Positions 1 through 11,500 of a DNA stretch of 64,000 nt are shown here, piece after piece. Every line of letters begins with the position of its first letter. Position 1 is the stretch's first letter. Under the pieces are notes generated by a model, which saw nothing but the letters and a program-made list of their open reading frames with translations, was not told the DNA's origin and made no database searches. The position numbers and the translations under genes were made by a program. The stretch spans positions 15,440,501 through 15,504,500 of the forward strand of contig NC_135241.1 in NCBI RefSeq assembly GCF_947623445.1. Reading direction: 5' to 3'. This DNA is from Clavelina lepadiformis. Its lineage: Eukaryota > Chordata > Ascidiacea > Aplousobranchia > Clavelinidae.

Positions 1-56
1 CTATATAAAAGTAATGTACGCATTCATAACTTAAAATTGCTTTTTCCCTTCTCAAG

Positions 57-694
57 GTCCTGTAACAAAGTTTTTAAATTGGAAAGTGTTTGTCCCTCTC
101 AGTCGTCTGACTTACTCTACCTACGTTGTTCACTTTTTGGTATTAGATTGGTACAAATATTACCAAGATGAAATGATTCATTTTCAGACTGTCAACCTGG
201 TATATGCGTACATAGGTATACAACATCGTTTGCTTTCTTGGTGAAAGAACAACATCGTTATTTATTTATTGCGTACACTAAAAAATGTTTCATTTACGAG
301 TATGCACAAAGGTCACCAAGCATTTGGAATTTAATTAGTTTTATTTTTTATTGTTATAGGTACACTTTGCATCAGCCTGTCTTTGGCATTTATCCTATCT
401 GTAACCATTGAGTGGCCATTTATAGAACTTGCAAAAGTTCTCTTGCCATCAAAGCGAGGTAATCTTTCCACCAAACCCAATAATGTGATCGAAGAAAATC
501 GGAGAAAGGGCGATCTTGCGTTGAGCGTTGTACCCGGGAAAATCCCAGAACCACATGATGTTGCGCAGGAGAAAAACATAACTGAAGGTTGTGCAAATGG
601 GAATTCTAACGTGGAGGCTGTTTGTCAAAACCTTGGTTACATTGATGAAAGCATTTCTTCACTATCAGCAGAAAATAATCAAAGCAAACTATAA
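57..694 (+). CDS. NRF-6-like membrane acyltransferase, last two exons (partial)
   Basis: C-terminal end of a multi-pass acyltransferase-3 family protein of the 'nose resistant to fluoxetine' type; the rest lies left of the window. Two exons are visible: 57-215 (entered in phase 1 after an AG, left at a GT) and 360-694, with the stop at 692-694. They encode the last membrane segments (FLNWKVFVPLSRLTYSTYVV and FILSVTIEWPFIEL), followed by a hydrophilic cytosolic tail of about 80 residues. Intron positions, intron phases and the 159-bp length of the penultimate exon are identical to exons 13-14 of the complete paralog at 22048-27584, which is strong support for this model. NRF-6 relatives in worms and insects act in lipid or xenobiotic uptake across epithelia; the substrate here is unknown. 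Confidence 0.88.
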
Positions 695-968
695 TTTGCT
701 GGTTTACAATTATACAATTAGATAGATACAATTGGATTATTCAACTTTTGCTTTAATCAAACAAGCTAAATCCTTTTCTTCCATATCTGGGGCAGTGATT
801 TAGGCGCGTTGTAATTGTATTCATTTCGTCTGTTGGTTATTTAAATTTGTCAAAACTTGAGCTTTACAGGACACTGATATATTGTGTCAAATCTAGAAAT
901 ATTCTTAAGAAAACTGTATCATAAGTTATCTCAACATACCGTTATTCCAAATCGCATTAAAGTGTTTG

Positions 969-974
969 AATAAA
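969..974 (+). terminator. Putative polyadenylation signal AATAAA
   Basis: AATAAA lies 275 bp downstream of the stop codon of the left-edge acyltransferase, in non-coding AT-rich DNA. It is a plausible 3' end signal for that transcript, but chance occurrence is common in such DNA. Confidence 0.4.
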
Positions 975-1690
975 ACTAAATAATTGTATTCATGCCTTTT
1001 ACAGCAACCGCATATTAGTTAGCAGAATATTCAGGTTACACACGAAAAGGTTTTAGCTATAGCCTACGATCTTTTTCGGTTTGGTTACTACAGTATATAC
1101 AACAACATAAAAGACTTAGAGGTGTAAGCGTTATATAAAACAGCATGTACAGCACATGCTGCTGAGCGACGTCGTCAGTATAATTGATACCGGCCTTTTC
1201 TATTGCTAGTTCGAAGAGACCTGCAGTTAATTATACGGGATTGTATTGCAAACGGTAAAAACAAGGCACGTCTACACAGCAGTACAGGCATCGGTAGAAT
1301 GTTCACTCGTTCGACAACGGGCAAGGCGTAATCACATTTATTAGTGCTTCTGGCCGAAGGCAGAAAATACAAAGGCACCACAAACCAAGCAGAAAACAAC
1401 GTAAAATAAGTAGACCTAACCTACTTTCATAGGTACTTAAAGCTAGAGCTGCATGGAAACCAGCTCATGAAGCAATGGCGCAGATGAAAATATTTCCGTT
1501 AACTAATATGGTTTGGTATTAAGCGCTATCAAAAAGCAGTATATTTGTAATGACCACAAACAATAAAAAACATTAATGAAATAAAATTTAACGTCATTTT
1601 GGTTTATACCAAACAGTTTCAAGTGTCGAGAAATTGCATTCAAGAAGTGAATTTTGGAGCATATGTCATTATGTATTGTATTGCATAGAC

Positions 1691-1762
1691 TGTTCGGACA
1701 AGCTTGTCATTTTTGGTAACGTTAACACTGCTGTTGGCTCAGATCACCAAGCTTTGGAATGG
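1691..1762 (+). mobile_element. LINE endonuclease-like fragment
   Basis: A 24-codon stretch reads DKLVIFGNVNTAVGSDHQ and so resembles the 'LxGDFNAxVGxDH' block of the APE-type endonuclease of non-LTR retrotransposons. Asp of GDFN is replaced by Asn. No reverse transcriptase is found nearby. It looks like a short dead remnant; the call rests on one motif only. Confidence 0.4.
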
Positions 1763-3419
1763 TATCTTTGTTCGATCTTATTAATTCTTTTGTTTCACCC
1801 TTCTTTTCTCTTGAGTGTTCTCACAGTAAGCACAGGTGTTTCTATGTATCTCTTTTTGCTCCCTTATAGCGCTTTTTTATGGTAAATCTTCTTTTCACAT
1901 GGTAAATATTTAACAAGTTACTTTTGGATTTCCAAGCGCTAATTACGTTCAATCCTGACTAATTCCCCTCCCCCTCAATGAAAATGCGTTTGATTTCTAA
2001 AAACATTAGGCTACCTACTGCAATTTAGGCAGGAGTTCGACATTGATATCGACAAATAAGAATATTCTAATTTAAAAGAAGTTTGCATGCGTTAACAGAA
2101 GATCAAAACTAGGAGTGCAAACTTGTATTTTGTTCCGTTTTTATTTACGAATCAACTATTAACACGGTACGATGAATGGAGCAATGTTTCAACCAGCCCC
2201 AGATAAAGCCTCACCTTGAATCTGTGGAAGCTTTACAATTATCAACGACCTTCGCAGAATAAACATCTCAGTTGAAAAAAAGCAACTGCTGGTGTTGGAC
2301 CGTTCAGTGAGGGGGGAAAAAATGAATCTTAATGACTCTGCGCTCGGTATCCCATAGCTTCAGGACCTTTAGTAAAAGGACTGGTGATGATCAAGAACTA
2401 TGGATTTTTTCCATGCATAACGCTATATTTCGCGCATTTCCTATGGTAAAATACCTCATTTAGTTTTACCATTACATCCTGCTGGTTTCACTTGACTAAA
2501 GGTTGAAAATATCTTGCAAATTGTACGCATCGACTTTGCTTGTTGGACGGCTTACTTTTAACTGTTTTCCGTCGAAGCATACTTGTTTTTTTTTGATCTT
2601 GGTATGACGGTATCTGGAGATAATGATGGCTAAGAATACAACACTTCGTTTTCGTTAATTGAGCAATTCTCCCACGCAAAAATTTCTTCGAGTATAAATG
2701 TACAGACATGTCGTTTGGAAAGATTAACTTGTTGTCATTTAATAGGTCACCAATGTAGTGAACATAAAGAAAATAAAATATATAGGCCTATAAGCTTTTC
2801 ATTTACAGATACAAATGGTCTTGCTTTTTCATACTGCATTGCCACATTTGCAATGGAATATTGTGAGGTGTGTCGGAAATCAAACAAGTATATCAGTGTG
2901 CTGTGTCTTATTTTATGCAAATAGACCAGAAATAAAATGCTTTAACAATTTTGTACAAACATGACAGAACGTGGTTAGGAGCAATTAAGCTATACCATGC
3001 TTCTAAATACAGTGCTTAGAACATCAACATAAAATCACAGCTTTATACAGATTCTTATTTCGGCTGTAGATGCGCAATTATTACGATAGATAACTTAGAT
3101 AAAAATTTTAACAATTGGTAACAATTCTGTTTCAAAAAAGACAATGCAAATAATTGTAATGCGCAAAACAGACGACCGATTAGACCAAGCAATAATTTAA
3201 ATATCGTAAATTTTACATGCAGTAGCAATATTTTTCATTTTTTCAACGCATATACTTTAGCAAGTGGTTATACAATGGTTTTTGATCAATCATTGCAATT
3301 TTAAACACGAATTAAAATAGCCTACTACAGTAGTTCGTTGCGTTCCACAATACTTTCTGCAGAAGTGTTGATCCATTTTGCATAAATCTAACACTGCACA
3401 AGGACACCAATGAATTATA

Positions 3420-6400
3420 TCAGATTTTTGTCTGAACTGTCGCTGAAATTGCATGTTCATTTGAAGAAAATCGACTTTCTTGCTGCAAATTGCTGTTTAC
3501 ATGACTGTTGGAAATATTTCTCCCTCCGCGCTGAAAGAAGCTGCCCGTGAAAAGATTTCCAAGTGTTGAACGAAATGCCTTGTCCCTGATATTGTATATC
3601 AGAATGTTGACAAAACTGCAAGAAAGAAAGAAAGAAAAGGTTAGCATTAATGTTAGATAAAAATAGACATAACACCGTAGAACACTTTAAATTTAATCAT
3701 ATAGACATCAGTTTTACAGACGAAAATTTGCTGAAAACAAACCCCAAATGAAGATTAAGCTGATTTTATACTATAACATTTCATATGGGTTTTTACACAA
3801 TTTGTTTTGAACTATTGAATTTCTGTTTTAGAAAAATAAGAAGAATTTACGAACATTGTATAATAGTTACTGACAAAACGTCGGTTTCTCTTGTGATTTT
3901 GTTACCATGATTTACTTACAATACAAAAAAAATAACAGTAGACAGAATATATGACTGCCAAGACAGTTAAATAAAGTCTAAGAGAAGATCTTGCTAGAGA
4001 TTCAACCAAAAACATGTAGAATGTTGCACCAATGACGTATGTGTGAAATGACCCAGAGGATTATTGAAATATGCAGAGCGTAAACAAATAAGGTTTTTGC
4101 GGATACATAATGACGTCAATGTGTGTTCGTGGAAAATTTTACGCTTCCTTGTTTTCTGCATGATTTTGCGCGTCTACTAGCAATCTTAGTATAAAATTAG
4201 GTGAATAACACACTCGCAGTTTAGAATAATGCCGAATAAGAATACGGACTAAAAGTAGGGGGATAATTTTAGCAAACTAACGTGTTTAGTGTAATCTCAT
4301 AGACGTTGGATATAACGCAGCAGTAAAAAAAACTACGGCTATACAGTATCAAGAGCTAAATATACATATGTAATATATGTACAACTTTAGTAAAAGGTTT
4401 TATTTTCTTATATGACCTTTTATTTTCGTATTACTACACTTAAAAAATACAAATTTAAATAAAAAACATCAAACGCTGGAAATGAATTTTGCCTGCATGA
4501 CCAACATGAACATGAAAAAACATGAAAAATGTTATACAGTATTTCAAAAGAGATGTGAGACTAAACAATCGGAAACAATATCAAAAATATTACTTCTATA
4601 TGACACATACAAGCGCAACCATATTGTGTATTCAATAATTATATACGGTGTTGTTTTCTTCGAAATGTACAAATTAATGGATATGTAAGTTATCTGACAC
4701 CATATCTACTTCGGTATTCTTTGTCTGTTCTTACCTGTTTGACATGCTGAAATAGAAACAAACAACATACGGAATGGAAACGTTGTAACAAGTCAAATGA
4801 CCGGAATAGAAAAGGGATACAACGATCACAACAGGGACTGTACAATAATAAAAAAATTGTAGTAAGTCGTATATTATGCTGTTGTATAAGTATTTTAATA
4901 TATTTACTGAAAATTTCTGAAACATGTCAACGTAAACCTTATTAAAGATAAATATTTTGAGCAACTTACTTAGGGTTACCGTAAATCCAATTTGCATAAC
5001 AGCAATAGTCACAAATACTGAAACTTTTTTCTTTGAAATTTTTTTTGGAATTTGGCTGTGTTTACTTCTTATCTTTTCTGAATGTGCGTTGTGTTTATAG
5101 ATTAAAACTGCGGTTGCTACAGTGGTACATGTCTAAAAAATATGGTAGGTTCTGAAATACGAAAACTATAATGTATGATACGAACCTTTTAAGCTAAATG
5201 ACAACTGAAAACTAATATTTTTTTAAAAAAAGCATAATCTTCTGTTTTAAAATAATTCAAAATTGAGTCTGAGCCATACCATAAGCACAAAGGGAAAGAC
5301 AAAAAATACAATTGTCAACGCAATGAGTGCACTGTAGTTCTGATCTTCCGAAGCTTTCAACGTTGTTGGAAAATAAAGAAATATTGAAGGAATATATGTG
5401 AAAGTTATTTCTGAAGGCTGCCAAGCTGTCAAAAACAATATTTCATGGAGATTATATAAAATCAATGCAAAACGCAAAACATTACAAAATCCTTACTTGT
5501 TCCAGCAAATATATGTGCTTACCAGGTATAGTTGATGTCATTAAAGACAAGCACCAAACAATAGCTAAGCCGATAAAAACGGGTTTATCAGTTTGCCATT
5601 TGTAATTGATCGGTTTTGCAATGGCATACAAACGTTGTAATCCAATAAATATCAGATGGTATAATGAAGCAGTAAAGCCAAAAAAATAAAGAATTCCGCC
5701 AGCATATGCTCTAACAGTCCCTCGTAAAGCGAGTTGTTCCATATTAAGCTCTTTTGCAGTTAACTTCATCGACCAACTAAAGTTGTATACGATCACAACC
5801 AAAATTTGTATCCCTGGATGAAAAACAAAAGTCGTTTCAAACTTGGGAGTATACCTCAACAATCACCATGTACAGTAGATGCTCATAAACTTGAAGTTAA
5901 AGGAACCGATTAAAATTATATTTTCCGAAGTTTCAAGTCATCAAAATTTGGTAAATTTAGCGAGATAAAACCGTAAAACTGAGACTATGGACCATATTAG
6001 ATACATTTCGGCAAGCATACTGTACATATATATGATTTATATATGCATTGTAATTTATAGAGGTTATACCGCGTGTTTTTTCTGAAAATATTTTTGTAAA
6101 AAAGATTAAAGTTTGTTTCATCTAAGAGCAGTGATGGCATTAAAATAGCGCGTGTAATTGCAAACTGCTGTACTAGCTGTTTGGGCTTGTAATGCATTCA
6201 ACCTTGCCACATCTAGCTAATACTATATACAGCTTAAGGTAATCATAAAACATTGTTTCTTCAAATTATCCGAAATTTCGAATTTATAAGCGAAGCCAAC
6301 TGCCCAGATGGCATAATAATGAGTGATGACTCACGACCGCTTGCGGTCATGGTGAGAAAGAAGAACCACCGAAACCGATTTGACAAGTTTTCGCTTTTTT

Positions 6401-7313
6401 ATACTAATTATAAATTATTAACAGCATTTAACTGTCAGACAAAATGTTTGTAAAATTAAATTTTTTACCCAGCTATATTAAAATAGTATAAATTTATAAA
6501 ATATAATAACGCAGGGCTCAAACAAAAAAAGTTACCAGTTGTAAGATCTGCAAGCGCAAGAGAACTTCTGCAAAGATCCATCTTTGTATGTTTGTTTTTT
6601 CTGTGTCTTTGAATTCCAACGCAAATAATCAAAATATTTCCGATCAAAATAGCCAAGCCAAGTAAAATCACGAAAGAAAGGAAAACTGCTCCCCGAGTCA
6701 AATCACATTTGTCACATGAGAGAAGTGGAATGTCTGCACATTGGTTGTAAATGTCTATCAACGATCCTTGACAGACACCCGGGAATCCGCAAAATATTGA
6801 ATTTTCAGCAGAAAACTGCTTGCCATTATCAAGTAAACTGCTTGTAGAATCGAAAACGCTTGCATTGATCTGAGGAAATGGTGACAAAGTTTCAAAAGGC
6901 TCAGGCAAATCCGTGACTGGTTCTCTTTCGGGGATGAAAATTGTTTCAATTTCAGGAGGTAAATTTGCAATTTGGGAGATAAGAGCAGTGGAAGTTTGTA
7001 CAACCTCGATAGAACTGGGTGTAGAAAATTGGAAGCGGTCGGGCAGAATACTTTCCGGTTCCAGTTCGGGCGGAATAGTTTCCGGCTCCAGTATAGGTAT
7101 GCGGTCGGGTAGAATAGCTTCCGGTTCCAGTATAGGTATGCGATCGGGTAGAATAGCTTCCGGTTCCTGTATAGATATACGGTCGGGCAGAAAAGTCTCC
7201 GGTTCCAGTATAGATATGCGGTCAGGCAGAATACCTTGCGGTTTGAAAGAGAACTCCGGCAAGATTAACATAGGAAAGCGGTTGGTCGTGGAATTTTTAG
7301 TTGTTAAACTCAT
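3420..7313 (-). CDS. Divergent rhodopsin-like G-protein-coupled receptor 1, with repeat-rich N-terminus
   Basis: Seven-transmembrane receptor, 558 residues, six exons read right to left: 7313-6536, 5813-5523, 5425-5280, 5132-4970, 4837-4735 and 3615-3420. Phases are consistent and the total is divisible by three. The N-terminal exon holds a long extracellular segment of Pro/Glu-rich 13-residue repeats, a cysteine cluster (C..CGFPGVC, CDKC) and TM1 (about 209-233, with the class-A GN in IGNILI). Exon 2 covers TM2-TM4 and ends TM3 with LQRLYAIAKP (Q319-R320-L321) where class A has DRY. Exons 3-5 cover TM5, loop 3, TM6 and TM7. The TM7 end reads NSFVNILIYNIRDKAFR, so NPxxY lacks its proline. No Cys at the top of TM3 is seen. 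Exons 2-5 have exactly the same lengths as in receptor 2 (291, 146, 163, 103 bp). The ATG follows an in-frame stop; no clear signal peptide. Ligand unknown. Confidence 0.85.
7035..7240 (-). repeat. 39-bp tandem repeat inside receptor 1 N-terminus
   Basis: About five copies of a 39-bp unit code for 13-residue repeats of the form LPDRI-x-I-x-EPE-xx, rich in proline and acidic residues, in the predicted extracellular domain. One copy is shortened (ETIPPELEPES). Two neighbouring units are almost identical in DNA, which points to recent expansion. Such in-frame minisatellites often vary in copy number between individuals. Confidence 0.85.
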
Positions 7314-7370
7314 TTAGCTCCTTCCAATTAACACAATATCGAAAGAATATTCTATCACAAAGTTGCTGTC

Positions 7371-7376
7371 TATATA
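7371..7376 (-). promoter_or_regulatory. Possible TATA box for receptor 1
   Basis: On the minus strand TTATATAG sits about 60 bp upstream of the receptor 1 ATG, giving a predicted transcription start about 30 bp before the ATG. The region is AT-rich, so chance is possible. Confidence 0.3.
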
Positions 7377-10239
7377 AGAGAAACCTTTGTAAAATTAATC
7401 TGAAATATAACATTGTACTGTATACTGAGAAAGAATAACGATATAAATATATATCCCATTCCGTTATTCCATTATATATGCTTTGACTACATTTCCTTAC
7501 ATCGAAACATGATTTTTTCCTAAGCTATATGAAATTTACACTCTCCTGCTATCCTGCTATTTTTGGTATAAGTTATAAAGGCTATAATGTTGCTCAATTT
7601 ATATCTTGGGTGATGAAAAAAGCATTCTTAGCGCAAAATTTTTTTTTTGTATGACGTGGATACAGTCTCAGTGTACGTGATAGGGGAAATCAATCAACGG
7701 TTTGTAGTGACGATTTTTGAAATACTAAGAGGGTACGAAAAGCTATAATTAGTAACCTAATTACGCGGAAGTTTTTACAACAGTTCTCTGTGGCTTTGCT
7801 CACGTTGCTGACCGAATATATCGTAATTAATTGGTAACATGAATGTTCTGCTGTCCACAGACCTCCCCATTGATGCTATCCAAGATACCTTGTTGGCATT
7901 AACGCTGGTGGTGTCCTGGGCCATTTTGCTTATGATTACAATTATGAAAGTGGTTTTCAAAATCTCTCATCGTATTTCGGAAAAATCTCTTCACAAATAA
8001 AGTATGATGAAGTGTCGTTCTAAGTGCTTTCTATTGCACTCTATAATGGCTGTTGTATAAAGTCCTCTCATCAAAATTTATGTTTGCAAACTCGAAAAAA
8101 TCAGGGTTATACTTTCAATTATGTTATGAAAACCGCCACTTCTCCCAAAAATTCTTTATATTTGAAGAATACTCCATTCATCTGTAGCATCCCCAGTTTT
8201 AATAACATTCATATCTCATATATTGAAGTGCGTAGGGTCTAAACAAATAGAAACGATCATAACTTTGGGGAAAAAAAGCTGTATAAAGTAATCGAAGAAA
8301 TATTGAAGAACAAATTAAATCTTCATTAGACTGCAAGTGAGGCAAAATATTCAACTTTGACGTTCACATTTAATTTCATTTAATGCTTTAATTCAGGTTA
8401 AAAAAAACAATTCTTTTTGTTATTTAGGAATCACTGCGTATTTTTTTATTTGCACTATCTTGAGCATAGGGTTGTTCAACGTTTGTGTCTTATATTTACG
8501 TGATTAAACTCGTTTGTTTATATATGGTGTGCGTGTAGCATGTTTTCGGAAGTAATGTGTTAGCTAATGCCGTAGCTTGTGTCGCGCCAGTCGAACAATT
8601 TTTTCGGTGACATTATACTCTCCCAAGCTGTTGTGCTGTTCAAATTCTCGAAGCTACAGTACCCTCCCTGTTTTTTATTTATGACGCGTTACTCAGCTAT
8701 GTTTACTCTACTAGTCTACTGCTTTACAGTAACAACGGCATTCCGCATTTGGGCTGTGTATTGAAAAAACGCTCTGTTGAGTTCACCCTTGGTGTTTATG
8801 TCTTAGCTTTTAATTAAGATGGCCTATCCCATGTGAAGAATCGTTTTGATATTTTTTCTGCATTTCGCAAATTGAATAATAAGATTCGACCAAGCAGTCT
8901 GGCCGTTAATTGAAGAACGAATCTGGCAGTTCAATATGATAAGAAACAATACGTCACACATGTAAGTTACTTAAAAACTACGTTTTAAGTTGAAATATAC
9001 GTCGGTATAGCATTTCCTAAAGCACCAATATATTTTATTACTCGGAAATTACCTTACCAGGATGCTTATAAATAAAATTTTAAGATTTGCCAGATTTTGT
9101 CAACATTTAACACAAAAACTTCACCAAGAATTCAAGGGAAGATCGAAATATCCTTGAAAAATATCTCGCTCTCTCATTGGGAAAATGTATTTAACATATA
9201 AAAGATATTTGTTTAGCTCCCACCAGAAATCTCTTCGCTTATTCATGACTTAAGCTGTTACGAGCCTACGCCTATAGACGTTCGGCCCTGATCAATACTC
9301 ACGCAGCATGCTACATGCAAAGGATAACCCCGGGCCACGTATACATGAATTTCACATCGTCACGTCACTATTGCCGACACCAACGTTATAACTAGTAGCA
9401 AATTTCAGACGATAATTGATTAAACATACTAAACAGTATTCTAATCTTTGTTTGGTATGGTTACTGACAACTGTTCATTGGTTAAAAGTTAAATTGTGTT
9501 AGCACATGCCACTTACGTTAATGAATCATGTTTCAAAATTATCGACATTTAACAAACACACGCGATATATCGGTTTCCAGTTTTCTTTTTACCAGCTCTG
9601 CAATCCAACTAGTTTATCGTTATATCACAAATATTCCAACGCCTCTTCGAAAATATTACTAAATTATAAATAGCAAAACTTTTCATGTTTTTTCGTACGT
9701 GCAGTCTTTGAGCTTCCTGTCTCTGCCGTCTGGCATTTATGTTAACAAGTGAAGTCTGATACTCTGAATTACAGAGATTTAGTACGGTACTATCTCTTAT
9801 CAATCAGCGATAGCTTCTGCAAGATGTATCTCTTTATTTATGTTCTCACTGGGCTGAAAAATGGTAAGAGTCCTATTTCCGGTTTCCCTGTATTTCAATA
9901 CTCCTTCCCTGTATGAACTGTAAGAACTGTATAGTAGCGTATTGAATTCTGCCGTTCGCTTATTTGGTTGATGACAATCGCATTTTATAAAGATTAAAAG
10001 CAGGACACATTTTGCATGTGTGAACAGATGATCTCACAACATGCGGTATACTGATGATTCAGTTAAACAGTTTAATAATATGATTTAGTAGCTTATGCAA
10101 AAAGGTTTTAGCAATTTTTTCAAATAAAGGGCTTTTACATTTTATTTTATTCACATTTACACTTGTTTGTAAAATCACTTCAAAATATATAACAGACTAC
10201 ATCCTGGTAGTATAATGTAGCCTACATTACAGTTAAATT
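7377..10239. other. Intergenic stretch between receptor 1 and the orphan receptor exons
   Basis: No gene can be supported here. A minus-strand ATG at about 7923 opens MAQDTTSVNANK and is followed by a GT, so a short 5' exon is conceivable, but the in-frame stop before the receptor 1 ATG argues against a coding link. AT-rich otherwise. Confidence 0.5.
10141..10146 (-). terminator. Putative polyadenylation signal (minus strand)
   Basis: TTTATT on the plus strand reads AATAAA on the minus strand, about 95 bp after the stop of the orphan receptor tail exon. Its presence fits a transcribed 3' end rather than a randomly duplicated exon. Confidence 0.4.
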
Positions 10240-11298
10240 TTACACTATTCTTTCAAGGTCAGGCAAGTTTGTAACCGAGCATTTGCACAACTCAATTGAA
10301 GCGGAAGCTATGAGCTTTTCGAATGACGGTTTGCAGCTTCGCATTTTAGCAGAAGTCACTGAACCCGACGCAGCTGTATCCTTCTCATTGTACGATGTTA
10401 TGTTTCCTAATTTTGTTTTAATTCCGCTTGTGCCATCAGCTGATATTTTACTCATCTTCACCAGTAGTTTAGGTCCGAATATTTCTTTAACACTGGCGCG
10501 AAACGATTTATCGCAAACGTTGTAAACGATAACGTTTGAAAATCTGCTTCATAGAAAACGTAAAGTAAAGTGTAAAGTTGTTTACATGTTCCTTTTACAC
10601 ATTTTCGTTTGGCTTACTTCAGTTATTCGGAAAATGAAATTGGTTGCCTGTTACCCTCGGACACATGTGTTAGTTAATGCTGAATGCATGTATGCAAGCA
10701 TGCATACCTACACGCACGTCTTGCATACAGACATGCATTCATGCATTCATGCATAGTTGCATACAGACATGTATGCACGCATAAGAGCATATTTGCGTTC
10801 TTACGTGCGTGCGTTCATGCTTACGTTGGTAAATCCATGCTTGTATGCGTTCATAAATAGCCTATGAACGACTTTACCTATACCTACAAACCTACATGCG
10901 TGTTCCTGTGCATGTTCGTGTGCGATAATTCACAAATGCATGCACCCATGCCCACGTGCTTACATAGTTCTTAGAATCTTATGACTGCAAATTAGTAAAT
11001 TACCAATCTTTTGCAAATAAGTCATGGCTGTTAAACTCCATAAGCAAAACAGCTAACCAATTTCACTTTTTGCATAATAAAAAATAAAAAAAACGGGTAA
11101 AAAAATACTTTTAACATAACTTAACTGAAATTCTAAAACTCAAATTTATTCTTGAAATGGATACGATGTAAATAAAAATTACATAAACTGCTATAGTGTA
11201 CAACATACAGCAGAAATTATACCAGCAAATTGCTATATAGCATCCATGACAGTTTTCTCTCAAGGAAATTGCTAAAAAAGTCACATACACAAAACCGA
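10240..11298 (-). CDS. Orphan TM7 and cytoplasmic-tail exons of a third receptor copy (partial)
   Basis: Two minus-strand exons, 11298-11202 and 10543-10240, match the last two exons of the flanking receptors. The first is entered in phase 1 and left in phase 2, as in both paralogs, and is 97 bp long versus 103. The second is entered in phase 2, begins FSNVIVYNVCDKSFR (compare NILIYNIRDKAFR and NVIVYSARDSSFR), then runs open for a hydrophilic Ser/Lys-rich tail of about 100 residues to a TAA. I could not find exons for TM1-TM6 between 11.3 kb and the end of receptor 2 at 13.3 kb. This is either a truncated gene or an alternative 3' cassette used by receptor 2 transcripts, whose fourth exon ends in the matching phase. 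The first exon is the weaker call. Confidence 0.62.
10679..10957. repeat. Degenerate ATGC-type simple repeat tract
   Basis: About 280 bp dominated by ATGCATGC, TGCATACA, CATGCATT and ACGTGCGTGC words, an alternating purine-pyrimidine pattern unlike the AT-rich surroundings. It looks like an old, decayed tetranucleotide microsatellite. Confidence 0.7.
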
Positions 11299-11432
11299 CT
11301 GAAAAAGTTAAGAAAAGCATTGGTTTATATTTACGGCTTGGTCATACTATTGTCAAATTCAAACAGATTTTAAACAAGAGTTTCGTACATAAATATTTAC
11401 GTGGCGGACAACGGGTTTTATACGATTTAGAC

Positions 11433-11500
11433 CAGTGGTCCTCAACCTTCCATGGTTTGTCGCCCCTTACACGGACTCTCAAAATCCGTGGTCCCCTGTT
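11433..11500. mobile_element. Left end of a hAT-like transposon
   Basis: Begins CAGTGGTCCTCAACCTTCCA and continues into a 'gcccct...ccgtggtccc' stretch, typical of hAT family terminal sequences. I did not find the matching right terminus, so the extent is unknown and the element is probably truncated. Confidence 0.4.

Larger units (their letters stand above)
695..3419. other. Intergenic stretch between acyltransferase and receptor 1
   Basis: 3' UTR of the left-edge gene followed by AT-rich DNA. Open frames here are short and have no splice or homology support. The only recognisable content is a short LINE-endonuclease-like fragment at 1691-1762. Convergent transcription is expected, because receptor 1 ends at 3420 on the minus strand. 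Confidence 0.6.

Noticed and set aside
7775..7960. Minus-strand ATG with MAQDTTSVNANK followed by a GT, upstream of receptor 1
   Set aside because: Could be a 5' exon, but receptor 1 has a stop codon directly before its ATG, so no coding connection can be made.
9609..9803. Minus-strand frame beginning TSLVNINARRQRQEAQRLHV after an AG, resembling the loop-3 exon of the receptors
   Set aside because: The start (TS after a phase-0 acceptor) is suggestive, but the conserved TM6 motif (MQIGFT) is missing and no neighbouring receptor exons accompany it.
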